Positions 8,145 through 17,020 of a stretch of DNA of 64,000 nucleotides are shown in pieces. The DNA comes from Marinilabiliaceae bacterium JC017 (GTDB lineage: Bacteria > Bacteroidota > Bacteroidia > Bacteroidales > Marinilabiliaceae): contig RHGE01000027.1 of the NCBI GenBank assembly GCA_004296775.1, forward strand, positions 1,456 to 65,455, in the 5' to 3' direction. The position numbers and the translations under genes were made by a program. Below the pieces are notes generated by a model, which did no database searches, had not been told where the DNA came from, and worked only from the letters and a program-made list of their open reading frames with translations. How positions within the stretch are numbered: the first letter of the stretch is position 1; each line of letters starts with the position of its first letter.

Positions 8145-9545
8145 ATGGCAACACGTATTGAAAGCGATTTAATTGGAGAATTGCAAGTACCCGCCGATGC
8201 ATATTACGGCGTACAAACTCAAAGAGCAGTTGAAAATTTCAATATTTCTACAGCCCGACTTAGTCATTACCGCCATTTCATTTGGGGATTAGGCGCTGTG
8301 AAAATGGCAGCCGTGAAAGCCAACCATGAGTTAGGCTTAGTTTCTGATGAGCTAAAAGATGCCATTGTGCAGGCTTGTCAGGATGTGATGGACGCCAAGT
8401 TCGATGACCAATTTCCTATTGACATGGTTCAGGGAGGTGCAGGTACCTCTACGAATATGAATGCCAATGAGGTGATTGCTAATCGTGCCCTCGAGATTAT
8501 GGGGCATGAGAAAGGTCAATATGAATTTTGTTCACCCAACGATCATATCAACCTGTCGCAGTCCACTAATGATGCTTATCCAACGGCCATTAAACTGGCA
8601 TTGATTCGCAATAATTACAAGTTGATTGAGCACGTTAAGGAGTTGGTTAATTCCCTTCGTAAAAAAGGCGATGAATTTGGGGATATCCTGAAAATGGGGC
8701 GCACCCAATTGCAGGATGCTGTACCTATGACTTTAGGTCAGGAGTTTTCAGCTTTTGCATCAAATTTAACTGAAGAGATTGATCGTTTAACTCAGAATGC
8801 TAACCTTTTTAATGAGGTGAACATGGGAGCAACGGCTATCGGAACAGGTATCAATGCCCTGGAGGGATATTCAGAGCTTTGTGTGAAACACTTGTGTGAA
8901 ATAACCGGCTATCCTATTGTTTTGGCTACCGACTTGGTAGAGGCTACACCGGATACCGGCTCCTATGTGATTTATTCTTCAGCCTTGAAACGTATGGCTG
9001 TGAAGATATCTAAGATATGTAATGACCTGCGGTTGCTGTCATCAGGACCTCGTGCCGGTTTAAATGAAATCAATCTGCCTCCTATGCAGCCAGGATCATC
9101 TATTATGCCGGGTAAAGTTAATCCTGTGATTCCTGAAGTGATGAATCAAATTTGTTTCAGGGTAATTGGTAATGACCTGACTGTAACTTTTGCTGCTGAG
9201 GCAGGACAGTTGCAATTAAATGTGATGGAGCCCGTTTTGGCCTATAGTATTCTGGAATCAATTTTGTTCCTGAAAAGGGGAATAGATACTCTGCGCACAA
9301 AATGCATTGATGGCATTACAGCTAATCGTGATGTCTGTGAAATGATGGTGAAGAAGAGTATTGGTATTGTAACTGCACTGAATCCACGCATCGGTTATAA
9401 GAATAGTACCCGTATTGCTAAAGAAGCATTGAAGACAGGAAAAGGCGTATATGAAATCGTGCTTGAGGAAGGTATTCTTTCTAAAGACGAGTTAGATGAA
9501 ATATTGAAGCCTGAAAATATGATCGGACCAGGTAAAAGAAATTAA
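8145..9545 (+). CDS. aspA: Aspartate ammonia-lyase
   Basis: AspA converts L-aspartate to fumarate and ammonia; in fermenting Bacteroidota it feeds fumarate respiration (inference for this organism). The 466-residue product belongs to the aspartase/fumarase superfamily. It has VQGGAGTSTNMNANEVIANR (about 95-114), NDHINLSQSTNDAYPTA (about 130-146), and the signature loop GSSIMPGKVNP (about 318-328) whose serine is the catalytic base in the family. The choice of aspartase over class II fumarase rests on overall resemblance to AspA, including LIGELQVPADAYYGVQTQRA at the N terminus. The start is ATG 8145; the in-frame TTG at 8112 is discarded. A hairpin follows the gene. Confidence 0.92.
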   Translation: MATRIESDLIGELQVPADAYYGVQTQRAVENFNISTARLSHYRHFIWGLGAVKMAAVKANHELGLVSDELKDAIVQACQDVMDAKFDDQFPIDMVQGGAGTSTNMNANEVIANRALEIMGHEKGQYEFCSPNDHINLSQSTNDAYPTAIKLALIRNNYKLIEHVKELVNSLRKKGDEFGDILKMGRTQLQDAVPMTLGQEFSAFASNLTEEIDRLTQNANLFNEVNMGATAIGTGINALEGYSELCVKHLCEITGYPIVLATDLVEATPDTGSYVIYSSALKRMAVKISKICNDLRLLSSGPRAGLNEINLPPMQPGSSIMPGKVNPVIPEVMNQICFRVIGNDLTVTFAAEAGQLQLNVMEPVLAYSILESILFLKRGIDTLRTKCIDGITANRDVCEMMVKKSIGIVTALNPRIGYKNSTRIAKEALKTGKGVYEIVLEEGILSKDELDEILKPENMIGPGKRN

Positions 9546-9589
9546 TAAACCAGTCGGTTTATTATAAATATTTTAAATCCCTTGGTTGG

Positions 9590-9636
9590 AGAAAGAGTCA
9601 TGTTTCCGGATTGGAAGCCTGGCTCTTTTCTTTTTA
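9590..9636 (+). terminator. Probable terminator after aspA
   Basis: AGAAAGAGTC on the left pairs imperfectly with GGCTCTTTTCT on the right (one wobble and one extra base), followed by TTTTTAT. The site is 45 bases after the aspA stop. The stem is moderate and the loop is about 20 bases, so confidence is limited. Confidence 0.45.
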
Positions 9637-9644
9637 TGATCTTG

Positions 9645-10036
9645 TTATGCAGAAGTTATTGTGATTACAATATTTCTTTGTGTCCGTGATCCGTCAAATT
9701 CACAAAGGAAGATGTTTTGCCAAGTGGATAATCCCATTTTTCCATCGATAATAGGAATGGTCTCATTGGGTCCAATGATACCTGCTTTCAGATGAAAATC
9801 TCCGTTGTTGTCCTGGGCAAACGCCAGGAGGAATTAACTTTTTGAAGGGTTATTACATCATTCTGGACTGATTTATCCCAATTTTCCTGAATCATTATGC
9901 CGGCAGTTGCTCCTTGTACATACACATTTACCATTCCTGTTCGTATCTGACTCTGGCATACTGTTGTCTCGACTTTACCGGTAATATCTATTAGCTCTTC
10001 GTGCCGATGTGTGCTAACTGTTATTATTTCTTGCAT
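9645..10036 (-). pseudogene. yjbQ: Frameshifted YjbQ/UPF0047 family gene
   Basis: The minus strand starts like a YjbQ-family protein (MQEIITVSTHRHEELIDITG, then TAGIMIQENWDKSVQND) but the frame ends early after 82 codons. The family's C-terminal half is present just downstream in other frames: LIPPGV in one frame, then AQDNNGDFHLKAG, IDGKMGLSTWQNIFLCEFDG and the end in a second, stopping at 9645. The first break falls at an A5 run (T5 at 9839-9843 on the plus strand). The second, near 9810-9820, also lacks about three residues (the usual Trp-Leu-His after GV). Two lesions argue for a decayed gene rather than one sequencing slip. YjbQ proteins are thiamin-phosphate-synthase-like, with poorly settled function. 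The gene is divergent from the following hydrolase. Confidence 0.8.
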
Positions 10037-10109
10037 TAATATACTTTTTTGATTTTTCTAGCGGTCCAAAATTGCTTTATTTGTTAGTGAATTAACTCAA
10101 AAATAAATA

Positions 10110-10931
10110 ATGACTCTAAAAGAATACAATTTTCATTCAAAAGATAATACCCGGTTGTTTGCCAGGCATTGGTGTCCCCCAGGTAGGGTAAAAGGAACTG
10201 TTGGAATAATTCATGGGATAGGGGATCATTCCGGTAGATATGCCAACTGGGCTGAATGCTTTTGTCAACAGCAATATGAGGTATTTGCCATTGATTACCG
10301 GGGGCATGGTGAGGCTGAGGGATTAAGAGGACATGTAAATACATTGGAAGAACTTTTTGATGATATTTCGGCTTTTTTTAGCCTTATTCGCGATAAGAAG
10401 AGAGGAGAGTCATTAATAATATATGGTCATAGTATGGGGGGCAACCTGGTACTAAACTACCTGTTGTCCGGTTATAATAGTTTTGATAGAGCCATTGTTA
10501 CTTCCCCATGGATTGAATTGGTAAAGCCACCGGCTGGTTTTGTGATCAAATTGGCAAGTGCTTTAAATAATATTGTTCCTAAATTTCGAATTAAAAATGG
10601 AATTCATTCTTCTCAATTAAGTCAGGTTGATAAAGAGCGTGAGCAGGCAGGAAAGGATGAGAAATTGCATAATTGGGTGTCTGTTCGGTTGTTTAATCTT
10701 CTGTATATTTCAGGAATAGAATTATTAGCGAATAAGTCGCAAATTTCGATTCCCCTTCTCTTATTGCATGGGAAAGATGATAAAATTACCAGTTTAAGGG
10801 CAACAAAAGCATTCAGTAACCAGCAAGCAAATGCAGAGTTTATTGATTATTCAAATGCGTTGCATGAATTACATCGTGAGCCACAAAGAGAGCAGGTCCT
10901 TCAAGATATAATCGATTGGATTGAGGTGTAG
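10110..10931 (+). CDS. Alpha/beta hydrolase, lysophospholipase or monoacylglycerol lipase type
   Basis: The 273-residue protein is a serine hydrolase of the Hydrolase_4/PldB group, which cleaves acyl chains from monoacylglycerols or lysophospholipids. It shows GIIHGIGDHSGRYANWAECF (about 33-52), the DYRGHGEAEGLRGH motif (about 62-75), the nucleophile serine in GHSMGGNLV (about 108-116), an acid in LLHGKDDKIT (about 219-228), and the catalytic histidine in ALHELHREP (about 250-258). No signal peptide is visible, so it is probably cytoplasmic. It appears monocistronic, divergent from the broken yjbQ. The substrate cannot be read from sequence. Confidence 0.85.
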   Translation: MTLKEYNFHSKDNTRLFARHWCPPGRVKGTVGIIHGIGDHSGRYANWAECFCQQQYEVFAIDYRGHGEAEGLRGHVNTLEELFDDISAFFSLIRDKKRGESLIIYGHSMGGNLVLNYLLSGYNSFDRAIVTSPWIELVKPPAGFVIKLASALNNIVPKFRIKNGIHSSQLSQVDKEREQAGKDEKLHNWVSVRLFNLLYISGIELLANKSQISIPLLLLHGKDDKITSLRATKAFSNQQANAEFIDYSNALHELHREPQREQVLQDIIDWIEV

Positions 10932-11145
10932 AAAAAATGAATCCCTTGATGTTTTTAAATGTCGGAGTTATGAGGCTATTAAGATTGTTAATTTATTTAA
11001 TTGCCTGATAAATAGCTTGTACTCGAAGATGCATTAGTTTTTTATTCTCTTTTGGATAATTGGATGGTATATTAATTTCATGTTTGCATTTTAAAGTTAA
11101 CGATCTGTTAAAAGAATTATTTTTAGGAATTGAAAACGAGAAAAG

Positions 11146-12138
11146 ATGAGTGATTTCAGAACTATTGTGCCGGTAACAGAATCTTCAATCAAGATCAATT
11201 ACGATTCAAAAATATTGTTCATGGGATCGTGTTTTACTGAAAATATAGGGGCGAAACTAGTGAATGCCCGGTTTAATGTCCTGATTAATCCATTTGGAAT
11301 ATTGTATAATCCTATGTCAATTAGTCAATCTTTAGATTTATTATTAGAGAGACGGTGTTTTACTGAACATGATCTTGTGTTTGATAATGATCTTTGGCAT
11401 AGTTTTTTTCATCATGGACGGTTTTCCTCTGAAAAGAAAGAGGAATGTCTAAGTATGATTAATGATGAGCTGGAAAAGGCTTCTGAATTTATTAAAAGTG
11501 CTGATTTCTTGATTTTAACGTTTGGAACTGCCTGGGTATATGAATTGAAAGAGTCTCAACGAGTGGTTTCCAATTGTCATAAATTTCCGGCTAAAGCATT
11601 TAATCGCTATCGATTGGAACCAGAGGAGATTGTTCATACTTATAAGGACTTATTTGTGAAGCTAAAAGTTCATAATCCCAAGTTGAAGATTATTCTTACC
11701 ATTAGTCCTGTCCGGCACTGGAAAGATGGTGCTCATGGTAATCAAGTCAGTAAAGCTGTTCTCTTATTGGCTGTAAACAATTTGGTGGCACTTTTTGAAA
11801 ATGTCGATTACTTTCCTGCTTATGAATTGATTTTGGACGATTTGCGGGATTATCGATTTTTTGATGAAGATATGCTTCATCCTGGGAAAAAAGCCATCGA
11901 TTATGTATGGGAGAGATTTTGCAAAGCATGGTTCGCCAAAGATGCAGTTTCTTTTTTACAGGAAATGAATAGAGTTATTAAAGCAAAAGAACATCGTCCT
12001 TTTAATCCTCAATCAGAGGCATACGAAATTTTTTTAAGTCAAAATATTGAAAAAATTCATAAAATATCTAAATCCTACCCCAATGTTGATTTGACCGGAT
12101 ATTTACTGCATTTTAAACAGGCCAGACACTGTAAATAG
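11146..12138 (+). CDS. GSCFA domain protein
   Basis: This 330-residue protein carries the GSCFA family signature near its N terminus (ILFMGSCFTENIG, about residues 23-35), followed by NPFGILYNPMS and the conserved LTFGTAWVYE and LTISPVRHWKDG segments (about 124-133 and 185-196), then HPGKKAIDYVW. GSCFA proteins have an SGNH-hydrolase-like layout, with the Ser in GSCF and a late Asp/His pair (here DMLHPG), but their biochemical role is not established to my knowledge. The last 60 residues look helical. About 210 bases of AT-rich spacer precede it and about 240 follow. The glycogen cluster begins downstream on the same strand, but there is no clear operon link. Confidence 0.85.
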   Translation: MSDFRTIVPVTESSIKINYDSKILFMGSCFTENIGAKLVNARFNVLINPFGILYNPMSISQSLDLLLERRCFTEHDLVFDNDLWHSFFHHGRFSSEKKEECLSMINDELEKASEFIKSADFLILTFGTAWVYELKESQRVVSNCHKFPAKAFNRYRLEPEEIVHTYKDLFVKLKVHNPKLKIILTISPVRHWKDGAHGNQVSKAVLLLAVNNLVALFENVDYFPAYELILDDLRDYRFFDEDMLHPGKKAIDYVWERFCKAWFAKDAVSFLQEMNRVIKAKEHRPFNPQSEAYEIFLSQNIEKIHKISKSYPNVDLTGYLLHFKQARHCK

Positions 12139-12311
12139 TGAGGTTTGAAATGAAAAAATCATGAATATTTAGTCATTTGTTAAGCGATCAATTCCATTAT
12201 TTTTTTATCTTTATAGAGAATTCCCCAATAAGTAAACTTCTGTTTTTCGATTTTTGGCTTGCGATTTGTTAAGTCAGAAATGAGGTCTCTATTTTTTTAT
12301 GAATCTAACTT

Positions 12312-12345
12312 TTTTAATGAAAGTGGGATTGAACTTTCATTAAAA
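12312..12345. promoter_or_regulatory. Perfect 13-bp inverted repeat upstream of the glycogen cluster
   Basis: TTTTAATGAAAGT (12312-12324) and ACTTTCATTAAAA (12333-12345) are exact complements around an 8-base spacer. The right arm ends 35 bases before the debranching enzyme start and is not followed by a T-run on the plus strand. A dyad of this size at this place suggests an operator or a leader hairpin controlling the glycogen genes (inference). The upstream gene stops at 12138, so it is less likely to be that gene's terminator. Confidence 0.6.
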
Positions 12346-12380
12346 GAGTTATAAATTGATCGTTTTTAACATGATGGCGT

Positions 12381-14315
12381 ATGAGCTACATTCACTTGGA
12401 TAAATCCAATCTGGTAAATCTCGAATATTCCTTATTTAAGGAAGTTTTACGAACTAACCGCTCCGGTTCCTACTCAAGTAGTTCTATTATTGGATGCAAC
12501 ACCCGGAAATATCATGGGTTATTGGTTTCACCATTAAAGCAATTCAATGGAGAATTATATGTTATGCTGTCTTCTCTTGATGTATCTGTGATACAGCACG
12601 AGCAAGCATTTAATCTCGGAATTCATAAATATCATGGCAGTCATTATGAACCCAAAGGCCATAAATATATTCGTGATTTTGAGATGGATCCTATCCCTAA
12701 GCTTATTTATCGAGTTGGGGAAGTTGTTTTGTCTGTGGAGCATCTTTTGGCCGAAAAAGAAGCACAGGTATTGATTCGAATTACCCTTGAGGATGCTCAT
12801 TCACCTACCTTATTGCGATTAAAACCTTTTTTAGCATTTCGCCATATTCATGAGCTAATGCATGCTAATTTATATGCTAATACGAAATATAAAAAGGTGC
12901 CAAATGGGCTATCTCTGTCTCTCTATGAAGGTTTTCCTGAGTTGAATATGCAACTGAGTAAAGAAGGAGATTTTGTTCCTGTGCCTGACTGGAATTTCGG
13001 AATAGAATATATCAAAGAAGAGAACAGAGGGTATGAATTTAAAGAGGATTTATATGTGCCTGGTTATTTCGATGTTTCCATTGAGAAAGGTGAATCAATT
13101 GTGTTTTCTGGTTCACTGGCAGAAGCTAATCCTTCGGAGCTAAAGACTAAGTTTATCCGTGAAGCGGATAAAAGGGTTCCAAGAAATAGTTTGTTTAATA
13201 ACATGCTTAATGCTGCTCAGCAATTTCTTCAGACTAATGGAAAAGAGTCGAGTCTGTTGGCAGGTTATCACTGGTATGGTGCTCGCTTGAGAGATACATT
13301 AATCGCTTTGCCTGGATTAACCATATATCAGGGAGAGAAAGGTGTATTTAAAGAAATTTTGGTTTCTGCAATTAAAAAAATAGAAAGAGAGTACTTGACT
13401 GATGATTGTACTTCTTTAAAGAAATTGAAAGAAGTAGATACTCTATTATGGTTGTTTTGGACGTTGCAGGAGTGTGTATGTTATACCGAAAAGACGGAAG
13501 TGTGGAATCGGTATGGAGATCTGTTAAAAAAGATATTGAATTGTTTTTGCTCTTCAAAAACTGAAAATCTGAAGTTGACAAGTCAGGGGCTGGTGTATGC
13601 TAAGCTTCAAGGTATACCGGTTACATGGATGGATGCCTTGGTGGATGCTCAGCCAGTGACGTCTCGTTATGGACTTGCAGTTGAGGTGAATGCTTTATGG
13701 TATAATGCTATTGTTTTTTCTGTTGAGCAGGCTCGAATTGCCGGTGATAACGACTTCGTTAAAGAGTGGGAGCCAATGATCGAAAAAGTTAAAGTTGGCT
13801 TCCTTGATGTTTTTTGGAACAATGAAGGTGGCTATTTGTATGATTGTGTTGATGAAGAAAAGGATAGCTCGATTCGACCAAATCAATTAATAGCAGCAAG
13901 TCTGGCAAATTCTCCTCTTTCCATTGAACAAAGAAAATCAGTTATTGATATTGTTAAAAAAGAATTGCTGACTCCCAAAGGAATAAGGAGTTTATCGCCT
14001 CAGGATCCAAAATATAAAGGAGTGGTGGAAGGAACAGTACGATCAAGGGATTTAGCTTTACATCAAGGTACTGTATTTCCTTGGTTGGTCTCTTTTTTTG
14101 CTGAGGGTTATTTAAGGCTTCATAAAAAAGGAGGGCTCCCGATTATTAAAAGATTATTGGATGGTTTTGAAGCTGAAATGAATGAGCACTGCTTGGGTAC
14201 TATTTCTGAATGTTATAATGGAAATCCACCACATAAAGGTAAAGGCGCGGTGTCTATGGCTTGGAATGTAGCAGCAGTACTAAAAGTATTTAAAATAATT
14301 GAACAATACTCATAA
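12381..14315 (+). CDS. Glycogen debranching enzyme (amylo-alpha-1,6-glucosidase, GDE family)
   Basis: The 644-residue product has the two-domain layout of bacterial and archaeal GDE proteins. The N-terminal glycogen-binding-like domain (about 17-225) contains TNRSGSYSSSSIIGCNTRKYHGLL; the C-terminal (alpha/alpha)6 glucosidase domain (about 270-640) contains LLAGYHWYGARLRDTLIALP (292-311), VDAQPVTSRYGLAVEVNALW and STISECYNGNP-like GTISECYNGNPPHKGKGAV. It hydrolyses alpha-1,6 branch stubs of glycogen. In relatives I recall the sequence around D305 as WGRDT; here it is RLRDT, a local divergence with the Asp retained. The gene heads a five-gene plus-strand glycogen cluster and its 3' end overlaps the reading region just before the next start. 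No signal peptide, so cytoplasmic. Confidence 0.9.
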   Translation: MSYIHLDKSNLVNLEYSLFKEVLRTNRSGSYSSSSIIGCNTRKYHGLLVSPLKQFNGELYVMLSSLDVSVIQHEQAFNLGIHKYHGSHYEPKGHKYIRDFEMDPIPKLIYRVGEVVLSVEHLLAEKEAQVLIRITLEDAHSPTLLRLKPFLAFRHIHELMHANLYANTKYKKVPNGLSLSLYEGFPELNMQLSKEGDFVPVPDWNFGIEYIKEENRGYEFKEDLYVPGYFDVSIEKGESIVFSGSLAEANPSELKTKFIREADKRVPRNSLFNNMLNAAQQFLQTNGKESSLLAGYHWYGARLRDTLIALPGLTIYQGEKGVFKEILVSAIKKIEREYLTDDCTSLKKLKEVDTLLWLFWTLQECVCYTEKTEVWNRYGDLLKKILNCFCSSKTENLKLTSQGLVYAKLQGIPVTWMDALVDAQPVTSRYGLAVEVNALWYNAIVFSVEQARIAGDNDFVKEWEPMIEKVKVGFLDVFWNNEGGYLYDCVDEEKDSSIRPNQLIAASLANSPLSIEQRKSVIDIVKKELLTPKGIRSLSPQDPKYKGVVEGTVRSRDLALHQGTVFPWLVSFFAEGYLRLHKKGGLPIIKRLLDGFEAEMNEHCLGTISECYNGNPPHKGKGAVSMAWNVAAVLKVFKIIEQYS

Positions 14316-14328
14316 GGAAGGAATGGCA

Positions 14329-15630
14329 ATGAGAGTATTAATGTTTGGATGGGAGTTTCCTCCCCATATTACAGGAGGCTTGGGCACAGCATGTTATGGA
14401 TTGACCAGAGGTTTGTCGCATGTGAAAGATTTAGATGTCCTGTTTGTTGTTCCCAGAGCTTTTGGCGATGAAGATCAATCTGCCATAGATCTGATTGGAG
14501 CAAATAAAGTATCTGTTCGTCAGCGAAAGCTGGATTTAAAACATTTCCGGAAAAAACTTGATTACATTGAAGTTGATTCTAAATTGGTTCCTTATGTAGA
14601 TCCTGAAGAATTTTGGAAACTAACCAAATATGAGGTTGAAGGAATAAAGCAATTTGTTCATGTGAATGAAGAGGGGTGCATTAACTTCTCCGGAAAATAT
14701 GGGCCAAATCTGCTAATGGAAATAAAGGATTACTCTTTGGTGGCAAATGTGATAGCTCAGGATAATGAGTTTGATGTTATTCATGCACATGATTGGCTAA
14801 CTTATCCAGCAGGTATAGCAGCTAAAGAGGCTTCGGGAAAACCACTGGTGATTCATGTGCATGCAACTGACTTTGATCGGAGTGGTGGAAAGGTAAATCC
14901 TACAGTGTATGAGATTGAGAAACGCGGCATGGAAGCTGCCGATAGAATTATTACAGTTAGTAATCTTACACGAAATATTGTCGTTGAGAAGTACGGTATC
15001 GATCCGGCCAAGGTAACAACCGTCTATAATGCTGTGGATCCTCTTAAAAAGGAAAAGAAACAATTGTTTGAGAAGGGGATTGATGAAAAAGTAGTTACTT
15101 TTTTAGGTCGTATCACTATGCAAAAAGGGCCTGAATATTTTATTGAAGCAGCCCATAAGGTACTTCAAAAAATGGATAAAGTCAGGTTTGTTATGGCGGG
15201 TAGTGGTGATATGATGGAAAAGATGATACGAAGGGCTGCTGAGCTAAAAATTACGGATAAATTTCATTTTACAGGTTTTTTAAAAGGAGATGAGGTTTTT
15301 ACCATGCTTAGTATGAGTGACCTGTATGTTATGCCTTCCGTATCAGAACCTTTTGGAATTTCTCCCCTGGAAGCGATGCAAAGCAATGTTCCCGTTCTTA
15401 TATCTCATCAATCTGGAGTAGCAGAGATATTAACCTATGCTATAAAAACCAATTTTTGGGATGTAGAAGCAATGGCTGATGCCATATATGGAGTACTTAA
15501 TTATTCTTCGCTTTCTTCCATGTTTGTAAAGCTTGGTAAGGATGAAGTTGATTCACTTATGTGGGAAAATTCTGCTCTCAGGGTGAAGGAAGTATATGAA
15601 GAGGCTGTAAAACAAGTATGTCTTTCTTAG
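14329..15630 (+). CDS. GT4-family glycosyltransferase, glycogen-synthase-like
   Basis: The 433-residue product is a GT-B fold retaining glycosyltransferase. The N-terminal glycine-rich acceptor loop reads MLFGWEFPP-like FGWEFPPHITGGLGTACYG (about 5-23), HAHDWLTYPAGIAA lies near 147-160, and the donor-site motif EPFGISPLEAM lies near 340-350. It resembles the GT4 proteins that sit between a debranching enzyme and a GH57 protein in Bacteroides glycogen loci (established neighbourhood, recalled). Acceptor and donor are not proven; glucan synthesis is inferred from context. I choose ATG 14329 because GGAAGG lies about eight bases upstream; ATG 14323 is possible. It begins 13 bases after the debranching gene. 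Confidence 0.87.
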   Translation: MRVLMFGWEFPPHITGGLGTACYGLTRGLSHVKDLDVLFVVPRAFGDEDQSAIDLIGANKVSVRQRKLDLKHFRKKLDYIEVDSKLVPYVDPEEFWKLTKYEVEGIKQFVHVNEEGCINFSGKYGPNLLMEIKDYSLVANVIAQDNEFDVIHAHDWLTYPAGIAAKEASGKPLVIHVHATDFDRSGGKVNPTVYEIEKRGMEAADRIITVSNLTRNIVVEKYGIDPAKVTTVYNAVDPLKKEKKQLFEKGIDEKVVTFLGRITMQKGPEYFIEAAHKVLQKMDKVRFVMAGSGDMMEKMIRRAAELKITDKFHFTGFLKGDEVFTMLSMSDLYVMPSVSEPFGISPLEAMQSNVPVLISHQSGVAEILTYAIKTNFWDVEAMADAIYGVLNYSSLSSMFVKLGKDEVDSLMWENSALRVKEVYEEAVKQVCLS

Positions 15631-15662
15631 AGGTTTAATGTTTTAAAAGAAATTAGGTGATT

Positions 15663-16955
15663 ATGAAAAGTATCTGTTTTTATTTTCAAATTCATCAACC
15701 ATTTAGAATCAGAAGATACCGGTTCTTTGATATTGGTAATGATCATTACTATTATAATGATTACACAAATGAAAATGTGCTGCTGAAAGTAGCCGAAAAT
15801 TGCTATCTACCAACTAATAAGATGTTGTTGAAGCTTATTGAAAAACACAAAGGGAAATTTAAAGTTGCTTTTTCAATCTCAGGCGTAGTTATTGATCAGT
15901 TTAAGTTATATGCACCAGAGGTTCTCGAAAGTTTTCAGGAACTGGCAAAAACAGGTTGTGTAGAATTTTTAGCTGAAACGTACAGCCATTCATTAGCATC
16001 CCTAAAGGATGAGAACTCTTTTAAAACTGATGTACTTGAGCATGTTGAAACGATTGAGCAGCTTTTTAATCAAAGACCAAAGGTTTTTAGAAATACAGAA
16101 CTTATTTATTCTGATGACCTAGGAAGTATGATCGCCTCTATGGGCTTTGAGGCTATGTTGGCTGAAGGAGCGAAACATGTTTTAGGATGGAAGAGTCCCA
16201 ATTTGTTGTATTGTAATAATATTAATCCTCGACTAAAGGTTCTGTTAAAAAACTTTGTTCTTAGTGATGATATCGCTTTTCGATTTGGGAATAAAGATTG
16301 GTGTGAATGGCCATTGACTGCCGAAAAATATGTTTCCTGGTTGAATAAATTAGGAGATAAAACGGAAGTAGTGAATTTGTTTATGAACTATGAAACATTT
16401 GGAGAACATCAGAAAAAAGAAACAGGAATATTTGATTTTTTTGAGAGCTTACCTGCCGCAGTTTTTAATGATGAAAATTTCAAGTTTGCTACACCATCTG
16501 AAGTTGCAAGTCAGTTACAACCAGTATCTGCAATTCAAGTACCATATCCTTCAAGTTGGGCGGATGAAGAACGTGATTTAACAGCTTGGTTAGGGAATGA
16601 AATGCAACATGAGGCCTTTAATAAACTCTATGGCCTGCTACCTAAGATGGAAAAATGTAAAGATTCAAAATTGCTTAAGGATTGGAAATATTTAAAAACG
16701 AGTGATCATTTATATTATATGTGTACTAAATTTTTCTCTGATGGAGATGTACATGCTTACTTTAATCCTTATGAAACCCCTTATGAGGCATTTATAAATT
16801 ACATGAATGTGCTAAGTGATTTTGAGTTGCGTCTGAATGCAGCTGTGCCTGAAAATGATAAGGATAACGAAATATCTAATCTTACCACCTTATTAGAAGA
16901 AAAAGAAATTAAAATCTCTCGTCTTGAAGATGAACTGAAAATGCTAAGATCTTAG
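15663..16955 (+). CDS. GH57 alpha-amylase-like protein with altered catalytic motif
   Basis: This 430-residue protein belongs to glycoside hydrolase family 57. The first conserved region is FQIHQPFRIRRYRFFDIG (residues 8-25). The putative nucleophile is E146 in FRNTELIYSDDLG (142-154). The fourth conserved region reads NLFMNYETFGEHQ (238-250); the position occupied by the general acid/base Asp in active GH57 enzymes is Asn242 here. The C terminus (about 395-430) is a short Lys/Glu-rich coiled-coil-like helix. It may be a glucan-binding or inactive 'amylase-like' member, or retain weak activity; I infer a role in glycogen metabolism from neighbours. The ATG at 15663 is preferred to GTG 15657. 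Confidence 0.87.
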   Translation: MKSICFYFQIHQPFRIRRYRFFDIGNDHYYYNDYTNENVLLKVAENCYLPTNKMLLKLIEKHKGKFKVAFSISGVVIDQFKLYAPEVLESFQELAKTGCVEFLAETYSHSLASLKDENSFKTDVLEHVETIEQLFNQRPKVFRNTELIYSDDLGSMIASMGFEAMLAEGAKHVLGWKSPNLLYCNNINPRLKVLLKNFVLSDDIAFRFGNKDWCEWPLTAEKYVSWLNKLGDKTEVVNLFMNYETFGEHQKKETGIFDFFESLPAAVFNDENFKFATPSEVASQLQPVSAIQVPYPSSWADEERDLTAWLGNEMQHEAFNKLYGLLPKMEKCKDSKLLKDWKYLKTSDHLYYMCTKFFSDGDVHAYFNPYETPYEAFINYMNVLSDFELRLNAAVPENDKDNEISNLTTLLEEKEIKISRLEDELKMLRS

Positions 16956-17020
16956 ATTAGTTAATGTTGGTTTTTTCGGTTAGTTTAATTTTAAATTATT
17001 TTAGAAAAATCGAATCTATT

